Shown: positions 18,795-28,260, numbered from the stretch's first letter. The stretch is DNA of 64,000 nucleotides from Sunxiuqinia elliptica (GCF_900113005.1 NZ_FONW01000004.1:186001-250000), one strand, 5' to 3'. The notes: generated by a model not told the origin, from the letters alone. A program made the numbers and translations.

Positions 18795-19352
18795 TCAATA
18801 GTATTTTTCAATTCCTCCAAACCCTTTAATGAGTTTATTCTCTTTTGTTTTTTCAATGAAATTCTTCAAACGTTTGTCAAACTCATCGGGCCGCTTGCGC
18901 GCACTGTCAATATAGGCAATTCGAATCCGTTTATAGGGTTCCGAAAAGCTTTGATAGTTTTCCCAAACAGTTTGATCCGATTTTAACTGCTTGATGATGT
19001 CTTCCGGAAAAACAAAATCTTGTTGAATGATCCCTAAAACGTCCTTCTTAACTGTTGGATGAATCATGTTGTTTTCATAGAGCCATTTCAAGCGTTCGAT
19101 GTTTGGTTGCGAAAAGCTTGAGTTCTTTCTTCTTTTGCAAAATCGTTGAATCGTAGTCTCTTCATTCAGGGCTTTAACCGTACTGTCGATCCATCCAAAG
19201 CATAGCGCTTCCTCAACCGCATCATTGTATAAAATTCGTGCTTTACCCGTCTTCTTTAATGGATATTTCAACCAAACTTCATCCTTCGTCTCAAAATTGT
19301 TTTCGAGCCATGCTCTCCACTCCTGCCTTGCTATAAAATACTTGGTTTCCAT
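18795..19352 (-). CDS. YdeI/OmpD-associated family protein
   Basis: 185 residues from METKYFIARQEWRAWLENNF; an earlier in-frame start at 19385 would add 11 residues of no recognised fold. The body has EVWLKYPLKKTGKARILYND, then EALCFGWIDSTVKAL and QRFCKRRKNSSFSQPNIERL, characteristic of YdeI-like proteins. The C-terminus, ending FDKRLKNFIEKTKENKLIKG, has the usual helical tail. The family is annotated with bacteriocin or antimicrobial tolerance in a few species, but the mechanism is unknown. Confidence 0.85.
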   Translation of the reverse strand: METKYFIARQEWRAWLENNFETKDEVWLKYPLKKTGKARILYNDAVEEALCFGWIDSTVKALNEETTIQRFCKRRKNSSFSQPNIERLKWLYENNMIHPTVKKDVLGIIQQDFVFPEDIIKQLKSDQTVWENYQSFSEPYKRIRIAYIDSARKRPDEFDKRLKNFIEKTKENKLIKGFGGIEKYY

Positions 19353-19404
19353 TTTCTTTATTTCTAAAATTTTGGTGACGATCACTTCTATTTGATCGAG
19401 CGGT

Positions 19405-19420
19405 CCCGATAGCTATCGGG
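19405..19420. repeat. 16-bp perfect palindrome (dispersed intergenic repeat)
   Basis: CCCGATAGCTATCGGG is a perfect palindrome, preceded by T. This element recurs in intergenic regions of many Bacteroidota genomes (recalled, not searched). It lies between the YdeI-like and GNAT-YoaP genes and might act as a transcript-end hairpin or a repeat-element remnant. Confidence 0.6.
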
Positions 19421-19482
19421 GCGCAATTGGTGGCACACCTCCGCCCCCAGCCCTTCAATATGTGCTGTGTTATCCTCGTTCT

Positions 19483-20235
19483 TCATTTTTTAAGTATTCT
19501 TTTTAAATAAGCGACATCTAACAAATTAACGGTCTCAAATTTTCCTTTATAAAACACGCCCCAGTTATTGAAAACACAAGGCAATTCCTTTGCTTTTTGC
19601 AGTGTATCCACATGAATCAGGCATACCGGGACGTCATGGACTTCACAATATTGTTTTATCCGATCAATGGTTTGGCAGACAAAGGGGCATTGCATGTCAT
19701 AATAAATTGTTAGCTCTTTGTTTTCGATTTCCTGAGTCTTTACATTCTGTGCAAACTTCGGCATTGTTCCGTCAAAAGAAAGCGCAAGGAGTTCATATCC
19801 ATTATCAGTGATATCAACAACTTCAAAACCATACTTCTTTACAAATGATTGGTCTGAGAGAAACGATTTTTGCTTTTTTGCTCCGAGCATACAAATACCA
19901 GATTTACCCTTTTCTTTGGCATCAGCCAAGCAATACTCCAACAGCAACTTGCCGTATCCTTTTCCTTTGTAACTTCCAGAGACCCACAAACAATACAGAT
20001 AATAATAATTGTCTCCGGTTATGGGAACCCAAGCTGTTTCAAGAGGAGCATATTCAATAAAAACCGTAGCCTTTGCAGCATTTAGTTTTCTAAAGACATG
20101 CCCTTCATTTAATCGCTCTGAAAGCCATTGTCGCTTTGCTGTAATACCTTTATGGGGCTTTTTACTACGGATAATGCAACATAAATGCTCATTATCAATA
20201 TTTTCATTAGTTAAGTTTATAAAATCAGCATTCAT
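19483..20235 (-). CDS. GNAT acetyltransferase fused to a YoaP-like thioredoxin-fold domain
   Basis: 250 residues. Residues about 1-160 form an N-acetyltransferase with the acetyl-CoA loop in LWVSGSYKGKGYGKLLLEYC and FVKKYGFEVVDITDNGYELL. Residues about 170-250 resemble the YoaP-like domain, a thioredoxin-fold segment with an active-site-like CPFVC (ELTIYYDMQCPFVCQTI). The spacing C-P-F-V-C has three residues between cysteines rather than the usual two, so classical disulfide exchange is uncertain. YoaP fusions are known in Firmicutes and Bacteroidota, with no proven substrate. Confidence 0.82.
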   Translation of the reverse strand: MNADFINLTNENIDNEHLCCIIRSKKPHKGITAKRQWLSERLNEGHVFRKLNAAKATVFIEYAPLETAWVPITGDNYYYLYCLWVSGSYKGKGYGKLLLEYCLADAKEKGKSGICMLGAKKQKSFLSDQSFVKKYGFEVVDITDNGYELLALSFDGTMPKFAQNVKTQEIENKELTIYYDMQCPFVCQTIDRIKQYCEVHDVPVCLIHVDTLQKAKELPCVFNNWGVFYKGKFETVNLLDVAYLKRILKK

Positions 20236-20334
20236 TAGTTTTCTTTTGCTGTGATTCGCTTCCTTTTTAGAGTTGGCTAAATGCCCAAGCCACGCCTTAT
20301 GCCACGTTTTAGGTGGTCCTGTTTTTATTGTTTT

Positions 20335-21435
20335 TTAGGATTCACTTTCTAATTTTTGAATCAATAATTCATATTCATCTTTTTTAAGAACATTTGTATC
20401 ATATAATTTTTTCAATCTATTTTTTTCCTTTTGGAGTCTTAATTTTTGTTTTTCTACTACAGTTAAATTGTCCTTTTTAACCTTTCTAAGTATCGCTTTT
20501 TCTTTTTTTAGTTCCTCGTATGAATAATTGAAGATTTTGGTTATTTCATTTTTAAAATCTTTAGAATTTAAAATGTCTTTCACCTCCGGATAACGTAGTT
20601 CCTCTGGAAAAGAATAGTTTGCAAAAGCTTGTTCTTTTCTTGTTTTTATTTTTGAAATATCAAACTTATTCCCAAAAGGGAAATAAGTTGAGTTATATTC
20701 TGTGCTTAACGTATTTATAACACATTTTTCAAATAACTCCTCAAATCCTTTTATTAGCGACTTATATAATTTTAGTTCCTTAAAGATTGATATTAAATTT
20801 TGTGGAGAAAGATTAAGATTTTGATTAATTGCGAATTGAAGTTGAATATTGGAGAATCTATCTAAAGAGGCCTGTTCGGAATCTTTAAGTAATATGTCCA
20901 ATCGATTGTTATAAAAACTTGAAAAAATCAAGGCGTTCTCACTATATTTTTGAAATGATTTATTGTCATGGTGTTTTCTAAGTTTTATAATCTCATTAAA
21001 TGCTTTTTCAAAATCTCCAAAAAGTAATTGTCTTTCAAGTCCATAATAATAGGTAAACACATATCCCGTATCAATTGGATTTGTTACATCTTGAAGCCAA
21101 GTCAAATATGCAAACCTTTGCTTAGGACTCATCGATGCATAGTTAGGCCAATAAGGTAAAGATTCTACTTCCTCCTGAGATTTTATTTTAGATATGGGAA
21201 GTGATGTGAATATTGTGCTTGGGTCAAGTTTTTCTTCTTCTCTAATTTGTGGACTCCCGTCGATGAAGCTTATATTGATTACAAACCCCATTCCTATGTG
21301 TGGTATTTTATTAGCTGGTAGGTCAGAAAAGTATAGAAGTTCTAAATTAGGAATTTGCTTTTTTATTGCTATCGCTTGATTGTTTATAGTCGAGACATCG
21401 CCTTTTTTACTTTTCGAAAAATTAAATATTCCCAT
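20335..21435 (-). CDS. TerB N-terminal domain protein
   Basis: 366 residues. Residues about 90-190 carry the TerB_N signature: LPYWPNYASMSPKQRFAYLTW, then DTGYVFTYYYGLERQLLFGD. TerB_N marks proteins tied to tellurite-resistance and chemical/phage-stress systems. No TerB metal-binding domain is visible. The C-terminal 110 residues (from about DILNSKDFKNEITK) are a Lys/Glu-rich helical stretch, probably coiled coil, resembling the TerB_C region. No signal peptide. Strongly AT-rich compared with nifJ, hinting at acquisition. No ter genes are nearby. Confidence 0.72.
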   Translation of the reverse strand: MGIFNFSKSKKGDVSTINNQAIAIKKQIPNLELLYFSDLPANKIPHIGMGFVINISFIDGSPQIREEEKLDPSTIFTSLPISKIKSQEEVESLPYWPNYASMSPKQRFAYLTWLQDVTNPIDTGYVFTYYYGLERQLLFGDFEKAFNEIIKLRKHHDNKSFQKYSENALIFSSFYNNRLDILLKDSEQASLDRFSNIQLQFAINQNLNLSPQNLISIFKELKLYKSLIKGFEELFEKCVINTLSTEYNSTYFPFGNKFDISKIKTRKEQAFANYSFPEELRYPEVKDILNSKDFKNEITKIFNYSYEELKKEKAILRKVKKDNLTVVEKQKLRLQKEKNRLKKLYDTNVLKKDEYELLIQKLESES

Positions 21436-21639
21436 TGTATTATTTGGTTTTATCGGTTTTCAACATGCCAGGGAAGCTTACAGTATCTGTACTTGCAACT
21501 ACATATTGCTATTCCAAGGCTCTTCATTTGGCTACTAAAGATAATGGTTAAAATCATAATAATTCATTTCATAAATCATTAAAAAGAGCCTATTTGGTTG
21601 TAATGGGGTATTGCTTGGTTTGCGCTCAACGATGGTTTT

Positions 21640-21912
21640 TAGGTGATTTAGCTGTTTTAGAGGCTGCTGGACTTCGTCTAACGATTCGGCGAGTTAATTT
21701 AACGCCTCCGGACTGACTTCTTGGCAGTCGCGGAGTTCGTCCGGCTCTAGCGAACTGACTTCTTGACGGTTGGCGAGTTCTTCAAGCTTCTCGCCGAGTT
21801 CATTTAACACATCGGCGAGTTCGTCTGGCGCTTGGCCATCATCTTCCGGCGAGTCGCTGAGATCGTCCGGGCACTCGGCTTCATCCTCTGGCTGGTTGGT
21901 GCGTTCGTCTGG
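21640..21912 (-). repeat. 21-bp-periodic array encoding degenerate heptads
   Basis: Thirteen consecutive 21-nt units. Read on the minus strand they give heptads such as PDELADV, LNELGEK, LEELANR, PDELRDC, LDEVQQP and LKQLNHL, a (P/L)-x-E-L-x-x-x pattern expected of an acidic amphipathic helix. One unit has TAA (21696-21694) where its sister has GAA. The frame has no ATG: it opens near 21960 (TLPSHWLDSLDKSLKDVA...) after a TGA, and after the internal TAA stays open to TAG at 21535. Either a decayed repeat-protein gene or an untranslated tandem repeat. A second 21-bp array lies at 48156-48332. Confidence 0.65.
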
Positions 21913-21960
21913 CAAGCAGGCGACATCTTTTAATGATTTGTCAAGACTGTCTAGCCAATG

Positions 21961-22883
21961 GCTGGGTAATGTTCAATAAGCTATGTCATGGTAAACAAAA
22001 TGATGCATTGAAACTTACATACGCTTATTTCAACTTTTTCGGAAATGGGACTTAAGTCGATAACCAAATCATCATTCCCATAACAAACCATTTTCTTTGA
22101 AATATTTTTATCGCACCTAAAACCACCTATAGCAACCACTTACACGACATACACATTTAGTCCGCAAACAGATAATGTCTCAAAAATTATAAAAGTTTGA
22201 ATGTATTTTGTTATTTCGCACACCATTTTGAAAATGGTTATTTATGACGAAAGACAAAATTTCTATGGGAAGATTTCTGCAATACAAGTATAGGCCATCG
22301 GTCGCAAGGTGGAATTTGTCTTCCCGTAATGAAGTAACAAATGGTTGAGGAGTGAGGGGTTTATCAATTCTAATAAGAACTCATCGATGGGTTCTATCTG
22401 CGCTTTAATACTTAACCAGTTTTGCTCCGATACAATCGTGTAAGAAATGAAAACGATGCAGCTTTAAAGTGTTTTTTCACTTTGAACTGTGCGGTATATG
22501 CATTCAATTTAATTCATTCTTACCAGGACACCAACCTGATTATTCCCGTATTAAAACTTGTTCGTAGAATACTTCTGCCAATTAAAAATTTAAGTATTTG
22601 TTTTAACAACAGCTTTTATGGATCAAACTGCCGCGTTGGCTAAACCCCAACCCAGCACAGAAAAAGACCTTAAAGGAAATGGTGTCGAGAAAAGTGAATA
22701 TGTGTTTTTCACTACGACAAACGCCATTCCCCATACAATTATTCCAAATTCTCAGTGTCAAATGAGGAAGAGAACGGCTCAGGCTCCTATTTCCATTTTG
22801 GCCTACTCCACCTAAAAGGTTTCAAGTAAAGAAAAAGCATTTTAAATCATCAACAGAAGTTCTCAATCTCATAAGCAATAGTA
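21961..22883. other. Long intergenic region, no gene recognised
   Basis: About 920 bp with only short chance frames. A perfect short hairpin (ACCATTTT-G-AAAATGGT, about 22224-22240) lies inside. I find no convincing protein remnant or structured RNA. Frames at 22422 and 22618 on the plus strand lack protein-like composition. Confidence 0.5.
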
Positions 22884-24398
22884 ATGAATAATTTCAAGAA
22901 CAAGTATTTTGATATCTCAAAGCCCGTTTTCATTCCGGCAGCAATAATCACCTTTTTATTTGTCAGTTTTACGATCATTTTTAATGAACAATCCGAAGCT
23001 GTATTTTCAGGTTTTCAGGCTTATATGTCGCGTAATTTTGGTTGGTTTATTTCGCTAAGCATAAATTACTACCTAATATTTGTACTCTACCTGGCATCTA
23101 GCAAATATGGCAAAATCAGAATAGGCGGAAAGGATGCGAAACCCAGCTTCAGCAAGTTTTCCTGGGTCGCCATGCTGTTTTCAGCAGGAATGGGGATTGG
23201 CTTAGTCTATTTTAGTGTAGCAGAACCCATGCTGCATTTTAGTCATCCCATTGTTAAAGGGGCCTCCGATGTTTATAAATCCCGCTTAGCCATTCGCAAC
23301 ACCTATTTTCATTACGGCTTTCATGTTTGGGGAATTTACATGTTACTCGGAATTGCATTGGCCTACTTTACCTTTAATAAAGGTACTTCCTTATCATTAA
23401 AATCGACCTTGATTCCCTTATTTGGCCATCGGATGAATAGATGGCCTGGCTATCTCATCGATGTCATTGCGGTTTTAGCCACCCTATTTGGATTAGCGAC
23501 CTCACTGGGCTTTGGTGCACTGCAATTCAGTACCGGCTTATCAGAATATTTTGGCTTGGAAAACAACACCAGCTTACAAGTGAGTTCTATTATCGGAATT
23601 ACTTTAATTGCGACAATCTCTGTTGTAACGGGCTTAAATAAAGGACTAAAATACCTAAGTAATGCCAATATTATCATCGCCCTCATTGTTTTTATATTTG
23701 TGCTAATCTTAGGAAACACCGTTCGCTTAATCGATGGGTTTGTACAAAGCTTAGGGATCTACCTTTCTGATTTGATTGAATTAAGCCTATTCCGAAATCA
23801 ACATGGTACCGCCGGAAGCTGGTTTAAGGGCTGGTCGATGTTCTACTGGGTTTGGTGGATTTCGTGGTCACCCTTTGTCGGAACTTTTGTTGCCCGGATT
23901 TCCAAGGGGAGAACCATTCGGGAGATTGCCATTTTTGGCTTGGTTTTACCTTCTGTCTTTTCATTTTTATGGATGTCTGTTCTGGGCGGAACCGCTATTA
24001 ACCTGCAACTGGATGGGAATTTGGATCTGGCATCCATTGTAGCACAAGACAGCTCCATTGGACTTTTCAAAATGCTGGAGACCCTACCCTTTTATGAAAT
24101 CACCGCATTTGTATGCATTATTTTAGTCGGTACTTTTTTCATCACCTCATCTGACAGTGGCTCTTTGGTTGTCGATATGATGACCGCAGGAGGAAAACTG
24201 AATGCCCCCAAAGGACAAAAAATATTTTGGGCTTTTATGGAAGGAGCTATTGCCATTGCCTTATTAGTCGGAGGTGGTTTAACGGCACTTCAATCAGCCT
24301 CCATCTCAACAGGATTTCCGTTTGCAATTATCTTGGTGCTTGTGAGTCTTTCTTTAGTTAAAAGCTTAAAACATGATGAGCAGTTACAGCTCGAGTAA
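22884..24398 (+). CDS. BCCT-family transporter (betaine/carnitine/choline type)
   Basis: 504 residues with about 12 predicted membrane helices. The family signature GMGIGLVYFSVAEPMLHF lies near residue 110, and WWISWSPFVGTFVARISKG matches the conserved TM8 region with its Trp-rich aromatic box. BCCT proteins take up quaternary-ammonium osmolytes or related zwitterions, usually with sodium. The short C-terminal tail lacks the long osmosensing extension of BetP. Single gene after a long upstream gap; substrate not assignable. Confidence 0.93.
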   Translation: MNNFKNKYFDISKPVFIPAAIITFLFVSFTIIFNEQSEAVFSGFQAYMSRNFGWFISLSINYYLIFVLYLASSKYGKIRIGGKDAKPSFSKFSWVAMLFSAGMGIGLVYFSVAEPMLHFSHPIVKGASDVYKSRLAIRNTYFHYGFHVWGIYMLLGIALAYFTFNKGTSLSLKSTLIPLFGHRMNRWPGYLIDVIAVLATLFGLATSLGFGALQFSTGLSEYFGLENNTSLQVSSIIGITLIATISVVTGLNKGLKYLSNANIIIALIVFIFVLILGNTVRLIDGFVQSLGIYLSDLIELSLFRNQHGTAGSWFKGWSMFYWVWWISWSPFVGTFVARISKGRTIREIAIFGLVLPSVFSFLWMSVLGGTAINLQLDGNLDLASIVAQDSSIGLFKMLETLPFYEITAFVCIILVGTFFITSSDSGSLVVDMMTAGGKLNAPKGQKIFWAFMEGAIAIALLVGGGLTALQSASISTGFPFAIILVLVSLSLVKSLKHDEQLQLE

Positions 24399-24513
24399 TA
24401 GACGATGAATAGCGTTGGATAGAGAATATCAGTTTCGGCTAAATAGCTAAGCCTGATATATCAACATAAAGTTTTTATTACTACTTTCAGCAGCGTAAAA
24501 AACATCCTATAAT

Positions 24514-24636
24514 ATGCGAAACCTAATACTGATTACATCGACTCTTCTAATTGTACTTTTATCGGGTTGTGCTTCAAAACGCGCTATTCTAGATCATAAC
24601 TATGAAACGAGACAAGCAATTATACCGGGCAAATGA
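24514..24636 (+). CDS. Small lipoprotein (40 residues)
   Basis: The peptide starts MRNLILITSTLLIVLLSGC, a complete lipoprotein signal with lipobox LSGC (Cys19). About 21 residues follow (ASKRAILDHNYETRQAIIPG). It ends 20 bp before a small membrane-protein gene, which overlaps the catB-like gene by four bases, so all three look like one transcription unit. Function unknown. Confidence 0.55.
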   Translation: MRNLILITSTLLIVLLSGCASKRAILDHNYETRQAIIPGK

Positions 24637-24656
24637 TTTAATCTCCAAATAAGTAT

Positions 24657-24917
24657 ATGAAAGCTTTCCTTAAACAAATCACGACAATACAATGGCTTAC
24701 CATTCTCCTTATCACCTCATATTTATTATGGGAATTTGTTTTTTTGAATTCATGGAAACAAAATACAGAAGGTCCCCTCATCCGAGCTGATCTTATTATA
24801 ATATATCCACTTATAGCAATCGGACTTATAATTTCCTTCATACAATTACAAAAAAGATTATACCAATTCCCTAAAAATAAGTCCAGAGCAAAACGCTCCC
24901 ACGAAAAACAAATATGA
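24657..24917 (+). CDS. Small two-helix membrane protein
   Basis: 86 residues with two predicted membrane helices, about residues 12-30 ([18 protein letters not shown]) and 46-63 ([17 protein letters not shown]), and a strongly basic C-terminal tail ([18 protein letters not shown]). Not recognised. Its stop overlaps the start of the catB-like gene (ATGA), implying translational coupling. Confidence 0.6.
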   Translation: MKAFLKQITTIQWLTILLITSYLLWEFVFLNSWKQNTEGPLIRADLIIIYPLIAIGLIISFIQLQKRLYQFPKNKSRAKRSHEKQI

Positions 24918-25549
24918 TCATGCAAAAAATGCAACCCATGAAAACGAACTTCTTTGAATCGCCTTTCGTTGGTAAACAACTAAAAGATCAGGTTACCAAT
25001 CCCAATATTATTGTCGGAGACTACAGCTATTATTCAGGGTACTACAGCGGTCACTCGTTTGATGATTGCGCCCGATACTTGATGCCTGACCGGGATGATG
25101 TTGACCAGCTAAGGATTGGTAATTTCTGCTCAATCGCCGATGGAGCCATCTTTATGATGGCCGGAAATCAAGGACACCGCCACGATTGGGTGAGCAGCTT
25201 CCCTTTCTTTTACCAAGGGTTTGAAGACGCCAAAGATGCCTTTAAAAGAGCCGGCGACACCGTTATTGGTAATGATGTATGGATTGGTGCCAAGGCCATA
25301 ATTATGCCCGGCATAACCGTTGGGGACGGTGCAGTAATTGCCACGGCAGCCATTGTCACCAAAGATGTAGCACCCTATACCATTGTTGGAGGAAATCCGG
25401 CGAAACCAATCAAGAAAAGATTCTCAGACCATGAGATTGAATGTTTATTGGAGTTGAAATGGTGGAACTGGGATATTGAAAGGATTAAAGCTAACATGCC
25501 CTTGTTGTGCTCAAATCAAATTCTAGACCTCTACGAAAAAAACAAATGA
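24914..25549 (+). CDS. catB: Type B chloramphenicol/streptogramin A O-acetyltransferase (CatB-like, xenobiotic acetyltransferase)
   Basis: 211 residues, left-handed beta-helix (hexapeptide) acetyltransferase. It carries the family's features: [45 protein letters not shown], the catalytic-His region [17 protein letters not shown], then [20 protein letters not shown] and [16 protein letters not shown]. The closest recalled family is CatB rather than Vat. It acetylates chloramphenicol or related drugs with acetyl-CoA in the cytoplasm, but resistance cannot be concluded from sequence alone. ATG 24914 overlaps the upstream stop; ATG 24938 (MKTNFF) is an alternative start. Confidence 0.88.
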   Translation: MIMQKMQPMKTNFFESPFVGKQLKDQVTNPNIIVGDYSYYSGYYSGHSFDDCARYLMPDRDDVDQLRIGNFCSIADGAIFMMAGNQGHRHDWVSSFPFFYQGFEDAKDAFKRAGDTVIGNDVWIGAKAIIMPGITVGDGAVIATAAIVTKDVAPYTIVGGNPAKPIKKRFSDHEIECLLELKWWNWDIERIKANMPLLCSNQILDLYEKNK

Positions 25550-25649
25550 CCAGTTGGAAATAAGCATAATACAAACTAATTTAATCCAGACATTTCTGTT
25601 ATTTTACCAATAAAATCATTCAACTTAAATTACTAGAAAGGGTAAACTG

Positions 25650-26246
25650 ATGACAAGAGACGAGCAACTCAGCTACTGCAAGGTTTGCAAACACCAAACT
25701 TTTGATGCCCGGCAAGGAATTATTTGCGGACTGACTAACGCTCCTGCAGACGTTGAGCTATCCTGCCAGTTTTATGAAGAAGATGCAGAGCAAAAAGCTC
25801 AACATGAACTAAAAGCCCAGGAAACGGAGATTTTAAAACAGACAGCGAGCCAAAGCAAAAGGTTTGCCAACTACTTAATAGACCTCGTATTTTACCTGAT
25901 CTTCAGTTTCTTTTTTGGAATTATACTTGGACTTATCCTTGTTTTATTTTCTCCCGACTCCCTCTGGATTTTTGAAGAAGACAACAGGCTCATTAATTAT
26001 GCGCTTGGAGTTATTGCCGGCATGATCTACTATTCAACTCTGGAAATTGTATGTGGTCGTACTCCCGCAAAGTTTATAACCAAAACCAAAGTTGTCGATG
26101 AGCATGGGGAGCAACCTAAGATTAGCACCATCCTGGTTCGTTCGTTATGCCGATTTATTCCTTTTGAGCCCTTTTCATTTTTAGGGTCTGAAGGCTCTGG
26201 CTGGCACGATCGCTTATCCAAAACCAAGGTCATCAATTGTTCCTAA
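25650..26246 (+). CDS. RDD family membrane protein with N-terminal Cys cluster
   Basis: 198 residues. The N-terminal 45 residues have four Cys in two pairs (SYCKVCKHQTFD and IICGLTNAPADVELSCQF), suggesting a small metal-binding knuckle. The RDD domain follows, with RFANYLIDLVFYLIFSFF, a second helix around ALGVIAGMIYYSTLE, and GRTPAKFITKTKVVDEHG, ending WHDRLSKTKVI. RDD proteins are small membrane proteins of transport-related or unknown function. Monocistronic. Confidence 0.85.
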   Translation: MTRDEQLSYCKVCKHQTFDARQGIICGLTNAPADVELSCQFYEEDAEQKAQHELKAQETEILKQTASQSKRFANYLIDLVFYLIFSFFFGIILGLILVLFSPDSLWIFEEDNRLINYALGVIAGMIYYSTLEIVCGRTPAKFITKTKVVDEHGEQPKISTILVRSLCRFIPFEPFSFLGSEGSGWHDRLSKTKVINCS

Positions 26247-26313
26247 GCCTACACCCGCTCAGTACAAGTTTGAATGAAGCTGGAAACCCGATCGTCACAT
26301 CACCTCCCTTCAA

Positions 26314-26360
26314 CTAGCCAATTCCATCGGCATAGGGCTTTTTTACCGATGGTTGGCTAG
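26314..26360. terminator. Long imperfect hairpin between convergent genes
   Basis: Arms 26314-26330 (CTAGCCAATTCCATCGG) and 26346-26360 (CCGATGGTTGGCTAG) pair over 15 bp with a two-base bulge; the loop contains a T-run. It lies between the convergent RDD gene and the FAD oxidoreductase gene and probably acts as a shared terminator. Confidence 0.55.
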
Positions 26361-26381
26361 CTCCTTATTAACTTGGTCTGA

Positions 26382-27773
26382 CTAATTTGCTGGTTGGATA
26401 TTTTGATTGACCCGGAAGAAGTTCGTCGGATCATATTTCTTTTTAATCTTCGCCAGGCGGTCGTAATTCTGCCGGTAACTCGCTTTCACCCGGTCTTGCC
26501 CTTCATCCATCATAAAGTTGGAGTAAGCGCCCCCCAAAGAATACGGATGCAAAGCTTCCCAATAGTTTTTACACCATTGGGTGATTTGTTCGGTCTTCTC
26601 AGGTTCCGGATCAACCCCCACAATCACCCCGGCGTATTTGGCATGCCGATAGGCCCACGGCGTTTCATCTTTGCCATTTTTAGCTGCCGCCCCGCTAATG
26701 GGATACAAGTGCATTTGAGACAATGGCGTTGGAATAGAGGAGCCAAACTCCTGATGACTTTGACACACTTCCGGCCCCAGTTCATCAAAAAAGTCGGCCC
26801 GCCAATACCATTGTAATCCGGGTCCTAACAGGGGATCAAACAAAGATTGCAGCATAGGGTAAGGCATTTCTCCCAGATGCTCAAAGAGGGGTTCTTTGGC
26901 CAAAACAGGCGCAAAAACGTCTTTTGCTTTTTCGGTTCCACCGGTGTAACACCACACAATACCGCAGAATTTTTTACCGTGCAACTCCTCTGGAAATGGA
27001 GGTCCCGGAATGATCATGGTTGCAATAAACCCATTCAAATCGTCCGGTGCCTGATGTATGAACTGGTGATACCATTCCATGATTTCAACCGTTTTCTCAA
27101 CCGGCCACAAGGTCGGCCCGGCAAACACATTTTTCAACGGATGTCCCTGAAACTTAAACGAAGTAACCACACCAAAATTTCCGCCTCCACCGCGAATTGC
27201 CCAGTACAAATCGGGGTGTTCATTGGCATTGACCGTCACAAAAGAGCCATCGGCTAAAACCATATCGGCTTCCAATAAGCTGTCGATTGTTAAGCCAAAC
27301 TTGCGGGATAAGTGTCCAACGCCACCGCCAAGTGTTAATCCGCCCACTCCGGTTGTTGAGATAATTCCTGCCGGAACAGCCAATCCAAACGCATGCGTGG
27401 CATGATCAACTTCTCCCCACACATTGCCACCTCCTACCCTCACGGTGTTGTCTTTAGTATCAACTCGCACAAATTTGAGTCCCGCCAAATCAATGACCAA
27501 ACCATCGTTACAAACGCCTAAACCTCCGGCATTGTGACCTCCTCCGCGAACCGCCACCAACAAGTCCTGATCGCGACCGAAATTGACGGCCGAAATTACA
27601 TCGGCAACATCAACACATTTAACAAACATTCCCGGATGCTTATGAATCATCCCATTGAATACCTTGCATTCTTCACTATAGTCTGGATCATTCGGGAGCA
27701 CAACTCCCCCCCGAACTCCAGCAGCAAACTGCTCGACGACAGCCTGATCCAATTCAACTACTTTACGTGTCAT
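26382..27773 (-). CDS. FAD-binding oxidoreductase (PCMH/BBE type)
   Basis: 463 residues from MTRKVVELDQ; a longer in-frame start at 27833 overlaps the upstream globin gene and is unlikely. The FAD domain has VAVRGGGHNAGG, whose His is the usual covalent FAD attachment site, then GVGGLTLGGGVGHLSRKFGL and AIRGGGGNFGVVTSF. The C-terminal BBE motif is YDPTNFFRVNQNI. The Cys used by bicovalent family members is replaced (GIISTTGVGG), so single covalent linkage is expected. Such enzymes oxidise sugars, alkaloids or aromatic alcohols; substrate unknown. It lies 26 bp after the haemoglobin gene on the same strand, so co-transcribed. Confidence 0.9.
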   Translation of the reverse strand: MTRKVVELDQAVVEQFAAGVRGGVVLPNDPDYSEECKVFNGMIHKHPGMFVKCVDVADVISAVNFGRDQDLLVAVRGGGHNAGGLGVCNDGLVIDLAGLKFVRVDTKDNTVRVGGGNVWGEVDHATHAFGLAVPAGIISTTGVGGLTLGGGVGHLSRKFGLTIDSLLEADMVLADGSFVTVNANEHPDLYWAIRGGGGNFGVVTSFKFQGHPLKNVFAGPTLWPVEKTVEIMEWYHQFIHQAPDDLNGFIATMIIPGPPFPEELHGKKFCGIVWCYTGGTEKAKDVFAPVLAKEPLFEHLGEMPYPMLQSLFDPLLGPGLQWYWRADFFDELGPEVCQSHQEFGSSIPTPLSQMHLYPISGAAAKNGKDETPWAYRHAKYAGVIVGVDPEPEKTEQITQWCKNYWEALHPYSLGGAYSNFMMDEGQDRVKASYRQNYDRLAKIKKKYDPTNFFRVNQNIQPAN

Positions 27774-27799
27774 TTTATTCCCTTTTTCACGATTACCAA

Positions 27800-28174
27800 T
27801 TACTGCGCAATAATCATATCTTTCAACGACCACAAAATCGATAGTACATCCTTTTTCGTCCCTTCATCAATTTTATGCTTATCCAATGTTTCCAGAATAT
27901 CATCGAGCACATGCATGTATTCCGCCGGGCTAATGTTCATTCCCCGGTGCGCTATAGACATATCCTTTCCTGAATATTTCGTAGGGCCTCCACTCCCTTC
28001 GCTAAAAAATTCAACACTATGTTTCTTTACCAGAGCCAATTGTTCCGGCATTTCCCGATAGGGTAAAAAGCGAGCGCTAACCTGCGGATTATTCATATGC
28101 GCATCAATTGCATCATCTACAATTTGAGTGATCCCATCGGTCCCTCCCAGACGTTCGAATAGACTTTTTTCCAT
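27800..28174 (-). CDS. Truncated haemoglobin, group 1
   Basis: 124 residues from MEKSLFERLGGTDGITQIVD, the classic group 1 (glbN-type) opening. The proximal His lies in SIAHRGMNISPAEY. The region KYSGKDMSIAH matches the E/F-helix consensus of bacterial 2/2 haemoglobins. Length is typical. Possible roles are O2 or NO handling. It is transcribed into the FAD oxidoreductase gene, 26 bp downstream, suggesting that the two proteins share an oxygen or redox function. An upstream start in the same frame at 28279 is not supported by homology. Confidence 0.92.
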   Translation of the reverse strand: MEKSLFERLGGTDGITQIVDDAIDAHMNNPQVSARFLPYREMPEQLALVKKHSVEFFSEGSGGPTKYSGKDMSIAHRGMNISPAEYMHVLDDILETLDKHKIDEGTKKDVLSILWSLKDMIIAQ

Positions 28175-28260
28175 ATTATTCCTATTTTTTTGAGTGATTA
28201 AATCCGTGGATGTAAGATGCATACCATAATGACCAAAGCTGTTCATCAGCCGATTACAAC

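Noticed and set aside
22422-22815. Two overlapping small plus-strand frames
   Set aside because: No start context, domain or protein-like composition; treated as chance in a long intergenic region.
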